64,000 nt of DNA from Caenispirillum salinarum_A (GTDB taxonomy: Bacteria > Pseudomonadota > Alphaproteobacteria > Rhodospirillales > Rhodospirillaceae): NCBI RefSeq assembly GCF_044803115.1, contig NZ_CP085224.1, positions 1-64,000 of the forward strand, given 5' to 3'. Positions 42,554 to 51,601 of this stretch are shown here, in pieces. The notes below the pieces were generated by a model, which saw only the letters and a list, made by a program, of their open reading frames with translations, was not told the origin of the DNA and searched no databases. Each line of letters opens with the position of its first letter. Positions within the stretch are counted from its first letter, which is position 1. The position numbers were made by a program, and so were the translations under genes.

Positions 42554-43891
42554 TCAGCTTCCGGCCGCGCCGGGGAAGCTTTCGGGCGCCGGTGCCACCA
42601 CCTGCGCCCCGTCGCGGGTGACGCGCAGGATGGCGAAGCCGCGTTCCACGGTGCCGTCCTGGCGCAGGCGGAACAGGCCGTCGACGCCGACGAAGCCTTC
42701 CGGGTTGGTCAGCGCGCGGGCGTCGAAGGGAGAGGTTTCATTGCGCTTGGCCAGCACGGCCGCGAGCGCGGTGGCGTCGTAGCCCACGTTGGCGATGGCC
42801 GGCGGCGTGGAGCCGTAGGCGTTGCCGTAGCGGCGGGTGAAATAGTCGTTGCTCTGCGGCGAGGGTGCGGGGAAGACGGCGCCGACCAGCGCGGGCTCCT
42901 GGCCCAGGCGGCGGTCGTCGTTCCACAGCATGGTGCCCATGTACTGCACCTGCTCGGGCCGCACGCCGTAGTAGGGCAGCAGGGCCGCAACCTCGCGCAG
43001 TTGCTGGCCGCTCTCGGGCAGCAGCAGGGCCTGGAAGCCGATGTCGCCCGACCCCTGGATCTGCTGCAGGCGCTGCAGGGCGCGCTGCGCCACCGGGTCG
43101 GGATTGGCCGCCAGTTCCTGCTTCTGGCGCTCCAGCGCCGCCTGCGAGGCCGACGGATTGGTCAGGCGCTTGATGGCCTCGTCCGGCGCGCCGTCCGGAT
43201 TGAAGTATTCCACCTGCACCACGGCGGCATTGGCCCGCGCGGTGACGTCGCGCAGCGCCTCGGCCATGGCGCGGCCGTAGGCGGTGGAGGGCGCCAGCAC
43301 GGCGAAGCGGTCCATGTTCTGGCCGCGGGCGAAGCGCACCAGGGCTTCGGCCTGCTCGGTCAGCAACAGGCCCATGACGTAGACGTTGTCGGACGCCGCC
43401 GAGGTGTCGGTGGAGAAGCTGACCACGTTCACCCCCGCCGCCTGGGCCTGCGGGGCCACGGCGCGGACGTTGTCGGCGAACAGCGGACCGAGGACGAGTT
43501 GCGCGCCCTCGCTCAGCGCCTTGTCCATGGCGGCGCGGGCGCCTTCCGTCGTGCCCCGGGTGTCGTAGGGCTGCAGCACGAAGCGGTCGTCGGCCACGTC
43601 GAACACCGCCATCTGCGCGGCATTGAGCAGCGCCTGCCCGACGTCCGCGGCGCGGCCCGAGCGCGGCACCAGCAGGGCGACGCGGCGATATCCGTCCTCC
43701 ACCTCGGTGGGCGGCGGCGGCGCGGGCTCGGCGCGCTGGGCGGGCGGCGCCTGGCGCGGCGCTTCCACCCGGGGCTGTTCGGGTGCTATCTGTTGCTGCG
43801 CACAGGCGGACACCACCGACACAAGTGCCAGGACGGCGAACGATGGCAGAAGACGAAAGCGCTGACGATGATCCGCGCGGGGCACGGGCAA
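42554..43891 (-). CDS. LpoA-like penicillin-binding protein activator lipoprotein
   Basis: The 445-residue lipoprotein has a signal ending VSVVSACAQQ and a Pro/Ala/Gln-rich spacer (about 35-65). The main body has a periplasmic binding protein type I fold like Leu/Ile/Val-binding proteins and LpoA's C-terminal domain: RRVALLVPRSGRAADVGQALLNAA, LVLGPLFADNVRAVAPQAQ and IANVGYDATALAAVLAK. LpoA activates PBP1A for peptidoglycan synthesis. The call is supported by its position beside rsmI and yraN, as in E. coli (yraL-lpoA-yraN), although here it is divergent. Its 5' end overlaps rsmI by 49 bases on the opposite strand. Confidence 0.82.
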   Translation of the reverse strand: MPVPRADHRQRFRLLPSFAVLALVSVVSACAQQQIAPEQPRVEAPRQAPPAQRAEPAPPPPTEVEDGYRRVALLVPRSGRAADVGQALLNAAQMAVFDVADDRFVLQPYDTRGTTEGARAAMDKALSEGAQLVLGPLFADNVRAVAPQAQAAGVNVVSFSTDTSAASDNVYVMGLLLTEQAEALVRFARGQNMDRFAVLAPSTAYGRAMAEALRDVTARANAAVVQVEYFNPDGAPDEAIKRLTNPSASQAALERQKQELAANPDPVAQRALQRLQQIQGSGDIGFQALLLPESGQQLREVAALLPYYGVRPEQVQYMGTMLWNDDRRLGQEPALVGAVFPAPSPQSNDYFTRRYGNAYGSTPPAIANVGYDATALAAVLAKRNETSPFDARALTNPEGFVGVDGLFRLRQDGTVERGFAILRVTRDGAQVVAPAPESFPGAAGS

Positions 43892-44802
43892 CCTCCTCCG
43901 GTAACGGCGCGACTGGGCCCAAGCCTAGCGGCGCATTGAGGCGAGGGGAAGGCGAAAGGCATCGTCTCCCCCCGGGGTTGTATGTGGTGGCGACCCCCAT
44001 CGGCAACCTGGGCGACATCACCCTGCGCGCGCTGGAGACGCTGAAAGGCGCCGACGTCATCGCCTGCGAGGACACGCGCGTGACCGGCAACATGGCGCGC
44101 CGCCTGGACATCCAGACGCCGCTGACGCCCTATCACGAGCACAACGCCGAAGCCGCCCGCCCGAAGCTGATCGAGCGGATGAAAAACGGCGGCGCCGTCG
44201 CCCTGGTTTCCGACGCCGGCACGCCGCTGGTGTCCGATCCCGGCTACAAGCTGGTGCGCGCGGTGGTGGAGGAAGGCCTGAAGGTCGTTCCCCTGCCGGG
44301 CGCCTCGGCGGCGCTGGCGGCGCTGGTGGTGGCCGGGCTGCCATCGGACCGCTTCCTGTTCTGCGGTTTTCCGCCCCAGAAGACCAAGGCCCGCCGCGAC
44401 TGGCTGGCCGAGGTGGCAGGCATCGGCGCCACGCTGGTCATCTACGAGGGCCCGAGCCGCCTCGCCGCCAGCCTGGCCGACATGGCCGAGGTGCTGGGCG
44501 CGGGCCGCGAGGCCGCCGTCTGCCGCGAACTGACCAAGCTGTACGAGGAAACCCGCCGGGGCACGCTGGCCGACCTTGCCGCTCGCTACGCCGCCCAGGC
44601 CGCCCCCAAAGGCGAGGTGGTGGTCGTCGTCGGTCCTCCCGCGCCCGCCGAGGCCGCGACGGAAGAGGACCTGGACGCCATGCTGCGCGCCGCCCTCGAC
44701 CGCGGGGAGAGCGTGCGCGACGCCGCCGCCGCCGTGGCCGCCGCGACGGGCCTGAAGAAACGCGCCGTCTACGCCCGGGCGCTTGAACTGGCGAAGGGCT
44801 GA
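43843..44802 (+). CDS. rsmI: 16S rRNA (cytidine1402-2'-O)-methyltransferase
   Basis: RsmI methylates the ribose of C1402 in the decoding centre. The 319 residues have the methylase fold: LYVVATPIGNLGDITLRALETLKGADVIACEDTR, VALVSDAGTPLVSDPGY and FIPLPG-like VVPLPGASAALAALVVAGLP, then FCGFPPQKTKAR and VCRELTKLYEE. The first 44 residues (MAEDESADDDPRGARA...) are acidic and low complexity, and the true start could be slightly later, which would reduce the overlap with the divergent lipoprotein gene. yraN follows after 3 bases. Confidence 0.94.
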   Translation: MAEDESADDDPRGARATSSGNGATGPKPSGALRRGEGERHRLPPGLYVVATPIGNLGDITLRALETLKGADVIACEDTRVTGNMARRLDIQTPLTPYHEHNAEAARPKLIERMKNGGAVALVSDAGTPLVSDPGYKLVRAVVEEGLKVVPLPGASAALAALVVAGLPSDRFLFCGFPPQKTKARRDWLAEVAGIGATLVIYEGPSRLAASLADMAEVLGAGREAAVCRELTKLYEETRRGTLADLAARYAAQAAPKGEVVVVVGPPAPAEAATEEDLDAMLRAALDRGESVRDAAAAVAAATGLKKRAVYARALELAKG

Positions 44803-44805
44803 GGC

Positions 44806-45219
44806 ATGGCGCTGCCGCTGTTCCGCCGCCCGGCGGCGCGCTCCGTCAAGGACCGCCGCGCCGCCGAAACCCGCGGCCGCGCGGCGGAAGCCGCCTGCGT
44901 GGCGGCGCTGGAGGCGGCGGGCTGGGCCCTGGTCGCCGAACGCTTCCGCCCGCCGCGCGGCCAGGGCGCCGGCGAAATCGACCTGATCGCCCGGCGCGGC
45001 AGGGTGCTGGCGTTCATCGAGGTCAAGGCGCGCGAGGCGGAAACGGACGCGGCGGAAAGCGTCACCCCGCGCCAGCAGCAACGCATCGCCCGTGCTGCGG
45101 AGCTGTTCCTGGCGCTGCATCCCGACCTGGCGGAGCTGGACTGCCGCTTCGACGTCATGCTGGTGACGCCCGGCAAGGCGCCGAAGCACATCGAGGATGC
45201 GTGGCGACCGGGGCTTTGA
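44806..45219 (+). CDS. yraN: UPF0102 (YraN) family endonuclease-like protein
   Basis: The 137 residues show the Holliday-junction-resolvase-like nuclease core of UPF0102: GRAAEAACVAALEAAGW, RFRPPRGQGAGEIDLIARRGRVLAFIEVKAR (the D...ExK catalytic set, with Asp in EIDLIA and Glu-x-Lys in IEVKAR) and QQQRIARAAELFLALHPDL. YraN proteins have no proven reaction in most bacteria. It starts 3 bases after rsmI and is co-transcribed with it, a widely conserved arrangement. Confidence 0.9.
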   Translation: MALPLFRRPAARSVKDRRAAETRGRAAEAACVAALEAAGWALVAERFRPPRGQGAGEIDLIARRGRVLAFIEVKAREAETDAAESVTPRQQQRIARAAELFLALHPDLAELDCRFDVMLVTPGKAPKHIEDAWRPGL

Positions 45220-45223
45220 GGAA

Positions 45224-45245
45224 GGGGGACAGCGCATGTTCCCCC
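45224..45245. terminator. Weak hairpin between convergent yraN and the cyclase gene
   Basis: Arms GGGGGA (45224-45229) and TCCCCC (45240-45245) in the 41-base gap between converging genes could end either transcript. There is no T tract, so confidence is low. Confidence 0.3.
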
Positions 45246-45260
45246 AGCGTCAACATGCCC

Positions 45261-46754
45261 TCACGCCGCGCCCATGTGGGCCATGCACTCGGCGCGGATC
45301 ACGCGGTTGCGGCCGGCCCGTTTGGCGGCGTAAAGGGCGGCGTCGGCGCGTTTCAGGGCGCCGCTCAGCCCCTCCCCCGCCTCGAAGGTCGCGACCCCCA
45401 GGCTGACCGTCAGGCCCAGGCCGGCCGGCGGGCCGCCTTCCTCCAGGCAGTCCACCGGCTCGGCGGCGATTCCGCCGCGGATTCGTTCGGCCGCCGATTC
45501 CGCCGCCTCCGGGCCGCCGTGCAGCAGGATGGCGAACTCCTCGCCGCCGACGCGCGCCAGCAGGTCGGCGGCGCGCAGGTGAGCGCTCACGCGCGCCGCC
45601 ACCGCGCGCAGGGCCACGTCGCCGACGGCGTGGCCGTAGGTGTCGTTCACCGCCTTGAAATGGTCGATGTCCAGCGCCACGAGTTGCAGCGACTCCGGCT
45701 TCTGGGTCGCGGTCAAGCGCCGGGCGGCGACCGTCTCGAAGCCCCGGCGGTTCAGCGCGCCCGTCAGCGGGTCGGTGTCGGCGGCGTCCCGCAGGGAGTG
45801 CTCGACGTGCTTGCGCGAGGTGATCTCCAGCGCCAGCCCGGCGATGCGCTTCAGGCGGCCGTCGGCGTCTCGCTCGGCATCGGCACGGAGTTCCCACCAC
45901 ACCCGCGAACCGCCACGGGTGCTTACCTGAACGTCGAGCCGGAAGGAATCGCTGGTGCCGACGGTGCAGCGGCGCACGCGGTCCATCAGGGCCTCGCGAT
46001 GGTCGGGCGCCAGATGGTGGAGCAGACTGCGCAGGGCCATCTTGGGATACGGCGGCGGGTAGCCTAGCAGGCGGTAGAAGGCGTCCGAGCACCACAGCCG
46101 CCCCGGATCGAACGCCCAGTCCCACACGCCGCTGTGGGCCGAGGCATCCAGCACCGCAAGCTGGCGCGTGCGGTCATCCAGCCGCTGGCGGTGGATCAGC
46201 GCCCCGATCAGATCGGCGCAGGTGCGCAGGAAGTGCAGTTCCTCGGTGCTCCACGGCACCTCGCGCGCGCAGTCGTCCAGGCCGAGCGTCCCCCACCATC
46301 CGCCGTCGAGCATGATGGGCACGGTGGCCATGGCGCGGATCGCCTGGCTGTCCATGTCCTTGCGCAGGTGGCTGCCGGGTGCAAGGTCGCGGGTCAGGAA
46401 GGCCGTGCTCTCGCCGCGCAGCCGCGATTGCACCAGGGCGCGGTAGTCCGGCGCCACCATTTCCGTGCGGAACAGGCGGAAGCGCTTGAGGTGCTGCTGC
46501 GCCACCGGCGCGGATACGGCCCATTCGAAGATGTAGTCCTGGACGACCTCGGTCTCCGTCACCTCCAGCGTCTGAAAGATCCACACGCGGGAGGTTCCGG
46601 TGACCCGCCCCACCGTCGCCAGCATGGAATCGACCGCGCGCGTCCAGTCGCGCCGGTCGTGGATCAGCCCCGAGCACTCTGCCAACGCGCGCACGAGCAC
46701 GCCCGGCGGCACCGGCCATGGCGTCGCGCGATCCGCGACCGGATCCGTGTTCAT
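45261..46754 (-). CDS. Diguanylate cyclase with GAF and PAS sensor domains
   Basis: The 497-residue protein should make cyclic-di-GMP. An N-terminal GAF-like domain (about 20-190, with MATVPIMLDGGWWGTLGLDDC) is followed by a PAS domain (about 195-320, HSGVWDWAFDPGRLWCSDAFYRLLGYPP) and a GGDEF domain with the active-site GGEEF at 403-407. The inhibitory site RAAD (394-397) lies exactly five residues before it, so product feedback is expected. The linker holds DPLTGALNRRGF. The ATG at 46754 follows GGGGGT; the longer frame lacks a ribosome site. No membrane segments, so it is cytoplasmic. Confidence 0.92.
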   Translation of the reverse strand: MNTDPVADRATPWPVPPGVLVRALAECSGLIHDRRDWTRAVDSMLATVGRVTGTSRVWIFQTLEVTETEVVQDYIFEWAVSAPVAQQHLKRFRLFRTEMVAPDYRALVQSRLRGESTAFLTRDLAPGSHLRKDMDSQAIRAMATVPIMLDGGWWGTLGLDDCAREVPWSTEELHFLRTCADLIGALIHRQRLDDRTRQLAVLDASAHSGVWDWAFDPGRLWCSDAFYRLLGYPPPYPKMALRSLLHHLAPDHREALMDRVRRCTVGTSDSFRLDVQVSTRGGSRVWWELRADAERDADGRLKRIAGLALEITSRKHVEHSLRDAADTDPLTGALNRRGFETVAARRLTATQKPESLQLVALDIDHFKAVNDTYGHAVGDVALRAVAARVSAHLRAADLLARVGGEEFAILLHGGPEAAESAAERIRGGIAAEPVDCLEEGGPPAGLGLTVSLGVATFEAGEGLSGALKRADAALYAAKRAGRNRVIRAECMAHMGAA

Positions 46755-46867
46755 GATACCCCCAACTGCGCGCACCGCCCCCATACAGGTCCCCGGGCGG
46801 CTATTTTTCGGCTTACCTGGAAAGGTAAGGCGTGACGATTGCGCGCGCAACAACCGCCGCATCCCGA

Positions 46868-48052
46868 TCATTGGGCGGGTTTCGCCGCCCGCTCCTGCAT
46901 CGTCACCCGCACGATCTTGCCGTCGGACTCGTCGGTCAGCAGGTAGAGCGCCCCGTCCGGCCCCTCCGCCACGTCACGGATGCGGGTGCCGAGATGGATG
47001 CGCTCGTCCCCGACCACCCGCGCGCCGGACAGCGTCAGGCGGGTGAGGGACTCCGACGACAGGCCGCCCAGCAGCAGGTTGCCGGCCCACTCGGTCACGC
47101 CGGCGCCCGTGCCCGAGTAAAAGGCCATGCCCGAGGGCGAGATGACCGGCGTCCAGTGAAAGATCGCATCCGCCAGATCGGGGCGGGTGGACGGCGACGG
47201 GATCGCCTGCCCCTCGTAGTGGCGGCCCCAGCTCACCAGCGGCCAGCCGTGGTTGGCGCCGGCGGCGGGAATGTTCAACTCGTCGCCGCCCAGCGGCCCC
47301 AGTTCCAGTTCCCACACCGCCCCCGTGTCGGGATGCACCGCCAGCCCCAGGATGTTGCGATGACCGAAGGACCAGATGGCGGGCTCGGCATCCTTGCGGC
47401 CGGCGAAGGGGTTGTCGGCCGGCACGCTGCCGTCGGGGTTGATGCGGATCAGCTTGCCGACCGTGGTGGACAGGTCCTGCACGCCGTCCTGCAGAAAGCG
47501 GTCGCCGGTGCCGATGAACAGCGAGCCGTCCGGCGCGAAGGCCAGCCGCCCGCCGAAGTCCCGCACGTCGGCCACCTTGGGCGTCTGGCGGAAGATCACC
47601 TCCACGTCCGAAACGCGGTCCTCGTGCAGCACGGCGCGGGCGACGTTCAGCCCGGCCTCCTGCGTTTCGTCGGCGTTGTTGCCCCAGGTGCCAGTGCCCT
47701 CGCCGGCTTCGCTGTAGGCGAAGTAGATGCGGCGGTTGGCCGGAAAGTCCGGGTCGAGCGCCAGCCCCAGGAGGCCGCCGTTGCCCTCGGCATAGATGGG
47801 CGGCAGGCCGTCGAGCGCGGGACCCGCCGTGCCGTCCATGGCGACGCGGCGCAGGCGGCCGGGATGCTTTTCGCTCACCAGCATGTCGCCGTCGGGCAGG
47901 AAGACGACGCTCCACGGGTAGTGCAACTGGTCGGTCAACACCTCCAGGCCGAGCGTGCCGTGGAAGACGTCCACCGTCTCGGGAAAGCCGTCGGCCGCGC
48001 GGGCGGCGGGGGCCAGCAGAAGCACCAGGGCAACCAGCAACACGCCGCGCAT
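46868..48052 (-). CDS. Soluble aldose sugar dehydrogenase-like (PQQ-type beta-propeller)
   Basis: The 394-residue exported protein has a signal peptide (MRGVLLVALVLLLAPAARAA). It has the soluble glucose/aldose dehydrogenase propeller features: LHYPWSVVFLPDGDMLVSEKHPGRL, GNGGLLGLALDPDFPANRRIYFAYSE, FGGRLAFAPDGSLFIGTGDR, IWSFGHRNILGLAVHPDTG and ANHGWPLVSWGRHYEG. Such enzymes oxidise sugars in the periplasm with PQQ and calcium; the cofactor is inferred from the family. The start at 48052 is chosen for the signal peptide. No pqq genes are nearby. Confidence 0.88.
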   Translation of the reverse strand: MRGVLLVALVLLLAPAARAADGFPETVDVFHGTLGLEVLTDQLHYPWSVVFLPDGDMLVSEKHPGRLRRVAMDGTAGPALDGLPPIYAEGNGGLLGLALDPDFPANRRIYFAYSEAGEGTGTWGNNADETQEAGLNVARAVLHEDRVSDVEVIFRQTPKVADVRDFGGRLAFAPDGSLFIGTGDRFLQDGVQDLSTTVGKLIRINPDGSVPADNPFAGRKDAEPAIWSFGHRNILGLAVHPDTGAVWELELGPLGGDELNIPAAGANHGWPLVSWGRHYEGQAIPSPSTRPDLADAIFHWTPVISPSGMAFYSGTGAGVTEWAGNLLLGGLSSESLTRLTLSGARVVGDERIHLGTRIRDVAEGPDGALYLLTDESDGKIVRVTMQERAAKPAQ

Positions 48053-48122
48053 GGGCGGACCTCCGGCCGAAGAAAGGGCCGAGTATGCCCGAACCGCACC
48101 GGCCGGCAAGATGCCTCGCGCT

Positions 48123-50831
48123 CTACAGCATCCCCTTCAGGCGGTAGAGCTGCTCCAGCGCCTCGCGCGGGGTCAGGCTGTCGGGGTCCATGGCCTTCAG
48201 CGCCTCCTCCACCGGCGAGGGCGGCGGCGGCTCGGCGGCGGCGGCGGCTTTTTTGGGCTCCGGCCGGGCGGCCATGGCGGCGAACAGCGGCAGGTCGTCG
48301 GCCAGCTTGGTGATGGCCGAGGACTGCTCGCCCGACTCAAGCGTCTCCAGAACCTCCTCGGCCCGCGCGATCACCGCCGGCGGCAGCCCCGCCAGCCGCG
48401 CGACGTGGATGCCGTAGGAGCGGTCGGCCGCCCCGGCGGCGACCTCGTGCAGGAAGACCACCTCCCCCTGCCATTCCTTCACCCGCATGGAGTGGCAGGA
48501 CAGGCGGCCGAGCCGGGCGGTCAGGGCCGTCAACTCGTGGTAGTGGGTGGCGAACAGGGCGCGGCAACGGTTGGCCTCGTGCAGGTTCTCCACCGTCGCC
48601 CAGGCGATGGACAGGCCGTCGAAGGTGGCCGTGCCGCGCCCGATCTCGTCCAGGATCACCAGCGAGCGTTCGGTCGCCTGGTTCAGGATGGCGGCGGTTT
48701 CCACCATTTCCACCATGAAGGTGGACCGCCCGCGCGCGAGATCATCCGCCGCGCCGACGCGGGAGAACAGGCGGTCGACCACGCCGATGCGCGCGCTCTC
48801 GGCCGGCACGAAGGCGCCCATCTGCGCCAGGATGGCGATCAGCGCGTTCTGGCGCAGGAATGTGGATTTGCCCGCCATGTTGGGGCCGGTGATGAGCCAC
48901 AGCCGCTGCTCGGGCGAAAGGTCGCAGTCGTTGGCGACGAAGGGGCCGTCGCCGGCGCGTTCCAGCGCCGCTTCCACCACCGGATGCCGGCCGCCGCGAA
49001 TGTCGAACGCCGTTCCCTGCTCCACCACGGGGCGGACGTATCGACGGTCAACGGCCAGTTCCGCCAGCCCCGCCGTCACGTCCAGTTCGGCCAGCGCGCT
49101 CGCGGCGTCGGCGATCTCCTGCCCGCGCTTGAGCACCTCGTCCACAAGGTCCTTGAACAGCTCCAGTTCCAGCGCCAGCGCCTTGTCGGCAGCGCCACGG
49201 ATCTTGTCCTCCAGTTCCGACAGCTCGACCGTGGAAAAGCGCACGGCGTTCGCCATGGTCTGGCGGTGGAGGAACGGCCCCTCCTTGTCGGCCAGCATCT
49301 TGTCGCCCTGCTTGGCCGGGACCTCCAGGAAATAGCCGAGCACGTTGTTGTGCTTGACCTTGAGCGAGGAAATGCCCGTCTGCTCGATGTAGGTCGCCTG
49401 GAGCCCCGCGATCAGCCGCTTGCTCTCGTCGCGCAGCGTGCGCAGCTCGTCCAGCTGCGGATGATAGCCCGCCGCGATGAAGCCGCCGTCACGGGCGAGC
49501 ATGGGCAGGTCGGTGTCCAGCGCGCGCATCAGGCGCTCCACCAGCACGTCATGCCGGCCGAGGCGCTCGCAGACCGCCGACAGGGCCTTGGGCACGGCGG
49601 CCAGGCCGCTTTCGGTGATGGCGACGCGCAGGCCCGGCACCTGGCCCAGGGCATCGCGCACGTTCGCCAGGTCGCGCGGACCGCCGCGCCCGAGCGACAG
49701 GCGCGACAGCGCGCGTTCCACGTCCGGACACTGCTTCAGCCGGTCGCGCACGTCCTCGCGCACCGTCGGCGCCTCGACGAAGAACTGCACGGCGTCCAGC
49801 CGGGCGTCGATCTCGGCGGGCTCCGTCAGGGGTGCCGCCAGATGGGCGGCCAGAAGGCGGGCGCCGGCGCCGGTGACGGTTCGGTCGATGACCTGGAGCA
49901 GCGATCCCTTGCGCTCTCCCGTCAGCGTCTCCGCCAGTTCCAGGTTACGGCGGGTGGCGGCGTCGATCTCCATGGCCGCGCCCTCGCCCATGCGCTTGAG
50001 CGCGCCGATGCGGGGCAGCCTGCCCTTCTGGGTCAGCTCCACGTAGTCGACCAGCGTCCCGGCCGCCGCCACTTCCGCCCGCGAAAAGCCGCCGAAGGCG
50101 TCCAGCGCCTGCACGCCGTACAGCGCCTGGAGCCTTTTGCCCGCGTTGGTGCTGTCGAACCGCGCCGACGGCAGGGGCGAGAGGCGGTCGCGGTACTCGG
50201 CGAAGACCTCGAACAGGCTTTCCTTCTGCAAAAGCCGGTCGGGGGCCAGAAGCTCGCCGGGCGACAGGCGGGCCAGCGCGTGGGTCAGGTTGCGCTCCTC
50301 CACCGGCTGGCAGGTGAACGCGCCGGTGGAGACATCCAGCCACGCCAGCCCGAGCCCACCGCCGGCATCGGCCACGGCGGCCAGGTAATTGTGGCGGCGG
50401 CTGTCCAGCAGGCTGTCTTCCGTGATGGTGCCCGGCGTGACGATGCGCACGGCCTCGCGCCGGACCAGCGCCTTGCCGCCGCGCTTTTTCGCCTCCGCCG
50501 GGTCCTCCATCTGCTCGCAGACGGCGACCTTGAAGCCCTTGCGGATCAGCTTCGCCAGATACGCCTCGTGGGAATGCACCGGCACGCCGCACATGGGAAT
50601 GTCCTCGCCGGCGTGCTTGCCGCGCTTGGTCAGCGCGATGTCCAGCGCCTCGGCGGCCTTGACGGCATCGTCGAAGAACAGCTCGTAGAAGTCGCCCATG
50701 CGGTAGAAAAGAATGCAGTCCGCATGCTCGCGCTTGATGGACAGGTACTGCGCCATCATGGGCGTCGCGCCGGCGTCATCCGGGACGGCGGGGGCTTCGG
50801 TTTCGACGGCGGTGGCAAGGGTCGGCGTCAC
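48123..50831 (-). CDS. mutS: DNA mismatch repair protein MutS
   Basis: MutS finds mismatches and recruits MutL. The 902-residue protein has the N-terminal mismatch-binding motif in FYRMGDFYELFFDDA (the Phe-x-Glu pair), the connector and lever domains, Walker A GPNMAGKSTFLRQNALIAIL and Walker B with DEIGRGTATFDGLSIAWA, and a C-terminal helical region. The GTG at 50831 gives an N-terminus like that of other MutS proteins, with PMMAQYL close behind. Together with the nicking type of MutL at the start of the window this suggests MutH-independent repair. Confidence 0.97.
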   Translation of the reverse strand: MTPTLATAVETEAPAVPDDAGATPMMAQYLSIKREHADCILFYRMGDFYELFFDDAVKAAEALDIALTKRGKHAGEDIPMCGVPVHSHEAYLAKLIRKGFKVAVCEQMEDPAEAKKRGGKALVRREAVRIVTPGTITEDSLLDSRRHNYLAAVADAGGGLGLAWLDVSTGAFTCQPVEERNLTHALARLSPGELLAPDRLLQKESLFEVFAEYRDRLSPLPSARFDSTNAGKRLQALYGVQALDAFGGFSRAEVAAAGTLVDYVELTQKGRLPRIGALKRMGEGAAMEIDAATRRNLELAETLTGERKGSLLQVIDRTVTGAGARLLAAHLAAPLTEPAEIDARLDAVQFFVEAPTVREDVRDRLKQCPDVERALSRLSLGRGGPRDLANVRDALGQVPGLRVAITESGLAAVPKALSAVCERLGRHDVLVERLMRALDTDLPMLARDGGFIAAGYHPQLDELRTLRDESKRLIAGLQATYIEQTGISSLKVKHNNVLGYFLEVPAKQGDKMLADKEGPFLHRQTMANAVRFSTVELSELEDKIRGAADKALALELELFKDLVDEVLKRGQEIADAASALAELDVTAGLAELAVDRRYVRPVVEQGTAFDIRGGRHPVVEAALERAGDGPFVANDCDLSPEQRLWLITGPNMAGKSTFLRQNALIAILAQMGAFVPAESARIGVVDRLFSRVGAADDLARGRSTFMVEMVETAAILNQATERSLVILDEIGRGTATFDGLSIAWATVENLHEANRCRALFATHYHELTALTARLGRLSCHSMRVKEWQGEVVFLHEVAAGAADRSYGIHVARLAGLPPAVIARAEEVLETLESGEQSSAITKLADDLPLFAAMAARPEPKKAAAAAEPPPPSPVEEALKAMDPDSLTPREALEQLYRLKGML

Positions 50832-50981
50832 GGGCTTGTCGACTCCGGGAATCCTGTGGGCGATCAGCGTGGAAAGCAGCCCTTATACCCTCACGCGGGG
50901 CTATGCATGAAGGGCCCTCTGCGGCACAATGCGAGGACGCACTTTTCTTGCGCAAACCACTGCCACACGGGAACAAGTCCT

Positions 50982-51497
50982 TTGTCCGACACAAATCCCG
51001 CGCCGACGATCAAACGCGAGGTCGTCGGCCTGTTCGCCGACCGCGCCGATCTCGAAGGCGCCATCAAGGACCTGCGGGCGTCCGGCTTCGACCGGACCGA
51101 CCTGTCGCTTCTGACCAGCCACGAGTCCATCGACGTGGGCGACCAGTCCTCCGAACTGTCCCTGCGCGAGCGCCTGCTGCCCCTGCTGACGGAATGGCGG
51201 TACGAGGTGCCGCTCGTGGGTGCGGGTCTCATCGCCGTCGCCTCGGGCCCGACGGGGGCCGCCATCGCCGCCCTGGTGGGCGCGGGCGTCGGCGTCGCCG
51301 CCGTGCGCGACCTGGTGAACGAGGTCACCAGCCTGCCCGACACCGAGGAATTCGCCCGCGAGCTGGAGGCGGGCGCCGTGGCGCTGTGGGTCTTCGTCGG
51401 CGACAATCCCGAGTTCGAGGCCAAGGCACGCGAGGTCCTGCGCCAGCACAACGCCAGCAACATCCACTTGCACGAGGGCGAGGTGAAGACGGACTGA
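50982..51497 (+). CDS. YflT/general stress protein 17M-like protein
   Basis: The 171-residue form from TTG at 50982 (SDTNPAPTIKREVVG) begins with a YflT-like domain EVVGLFADRADLEGAIKDLRASGFDRTDLSLL, then a hydrophobic Gly/Ala-rich stretch (VGAGLIAVASGPTGAAIAALVGAGVG, perhaps membrane-inserted) and a C-terminal domain ending VGDNPEFEAKAREVLRQHNASNIHLHE. An ATG at 50907 would add 25 unlike residues and is less likely. The function is unknown; relatives respond to general stress. It is divergent from mutS and 104 bases before maeB. Confidence 0.7.
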   Translation: MSDTNPAPTIKREVVGLFADRADLEGAIKDLRASGFDRTDLSLLTSHESIDVGDQSSELSLRERLLPLLTEWRYEVPLVGAGLIAVASGPTGAAIAALVGAGVGVAAVRDLVNEVTSLPDTEEFARELEAGAVALWVFVGDNPEFEAKAREVLRQHNASNIHLHEGEVKTD

Positions 51498-51601
51498 CGT
51501 CCGCCGCGCCCTCCTTCACTCAGCACCATCGGTTCGAACACGCGGCGCGGCATCCGGGACGATCCCCGGGGCCGCGCCTTATCGGGGAAACGGTCCGCAT
51601 C

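Noticed and set aside
47955..50900. Long plus-strand frame across mutS, ending in the YflT-like gene
   Set aside because: Only the end of the frame (after 50982) has family features; the rest is opposite mutS.
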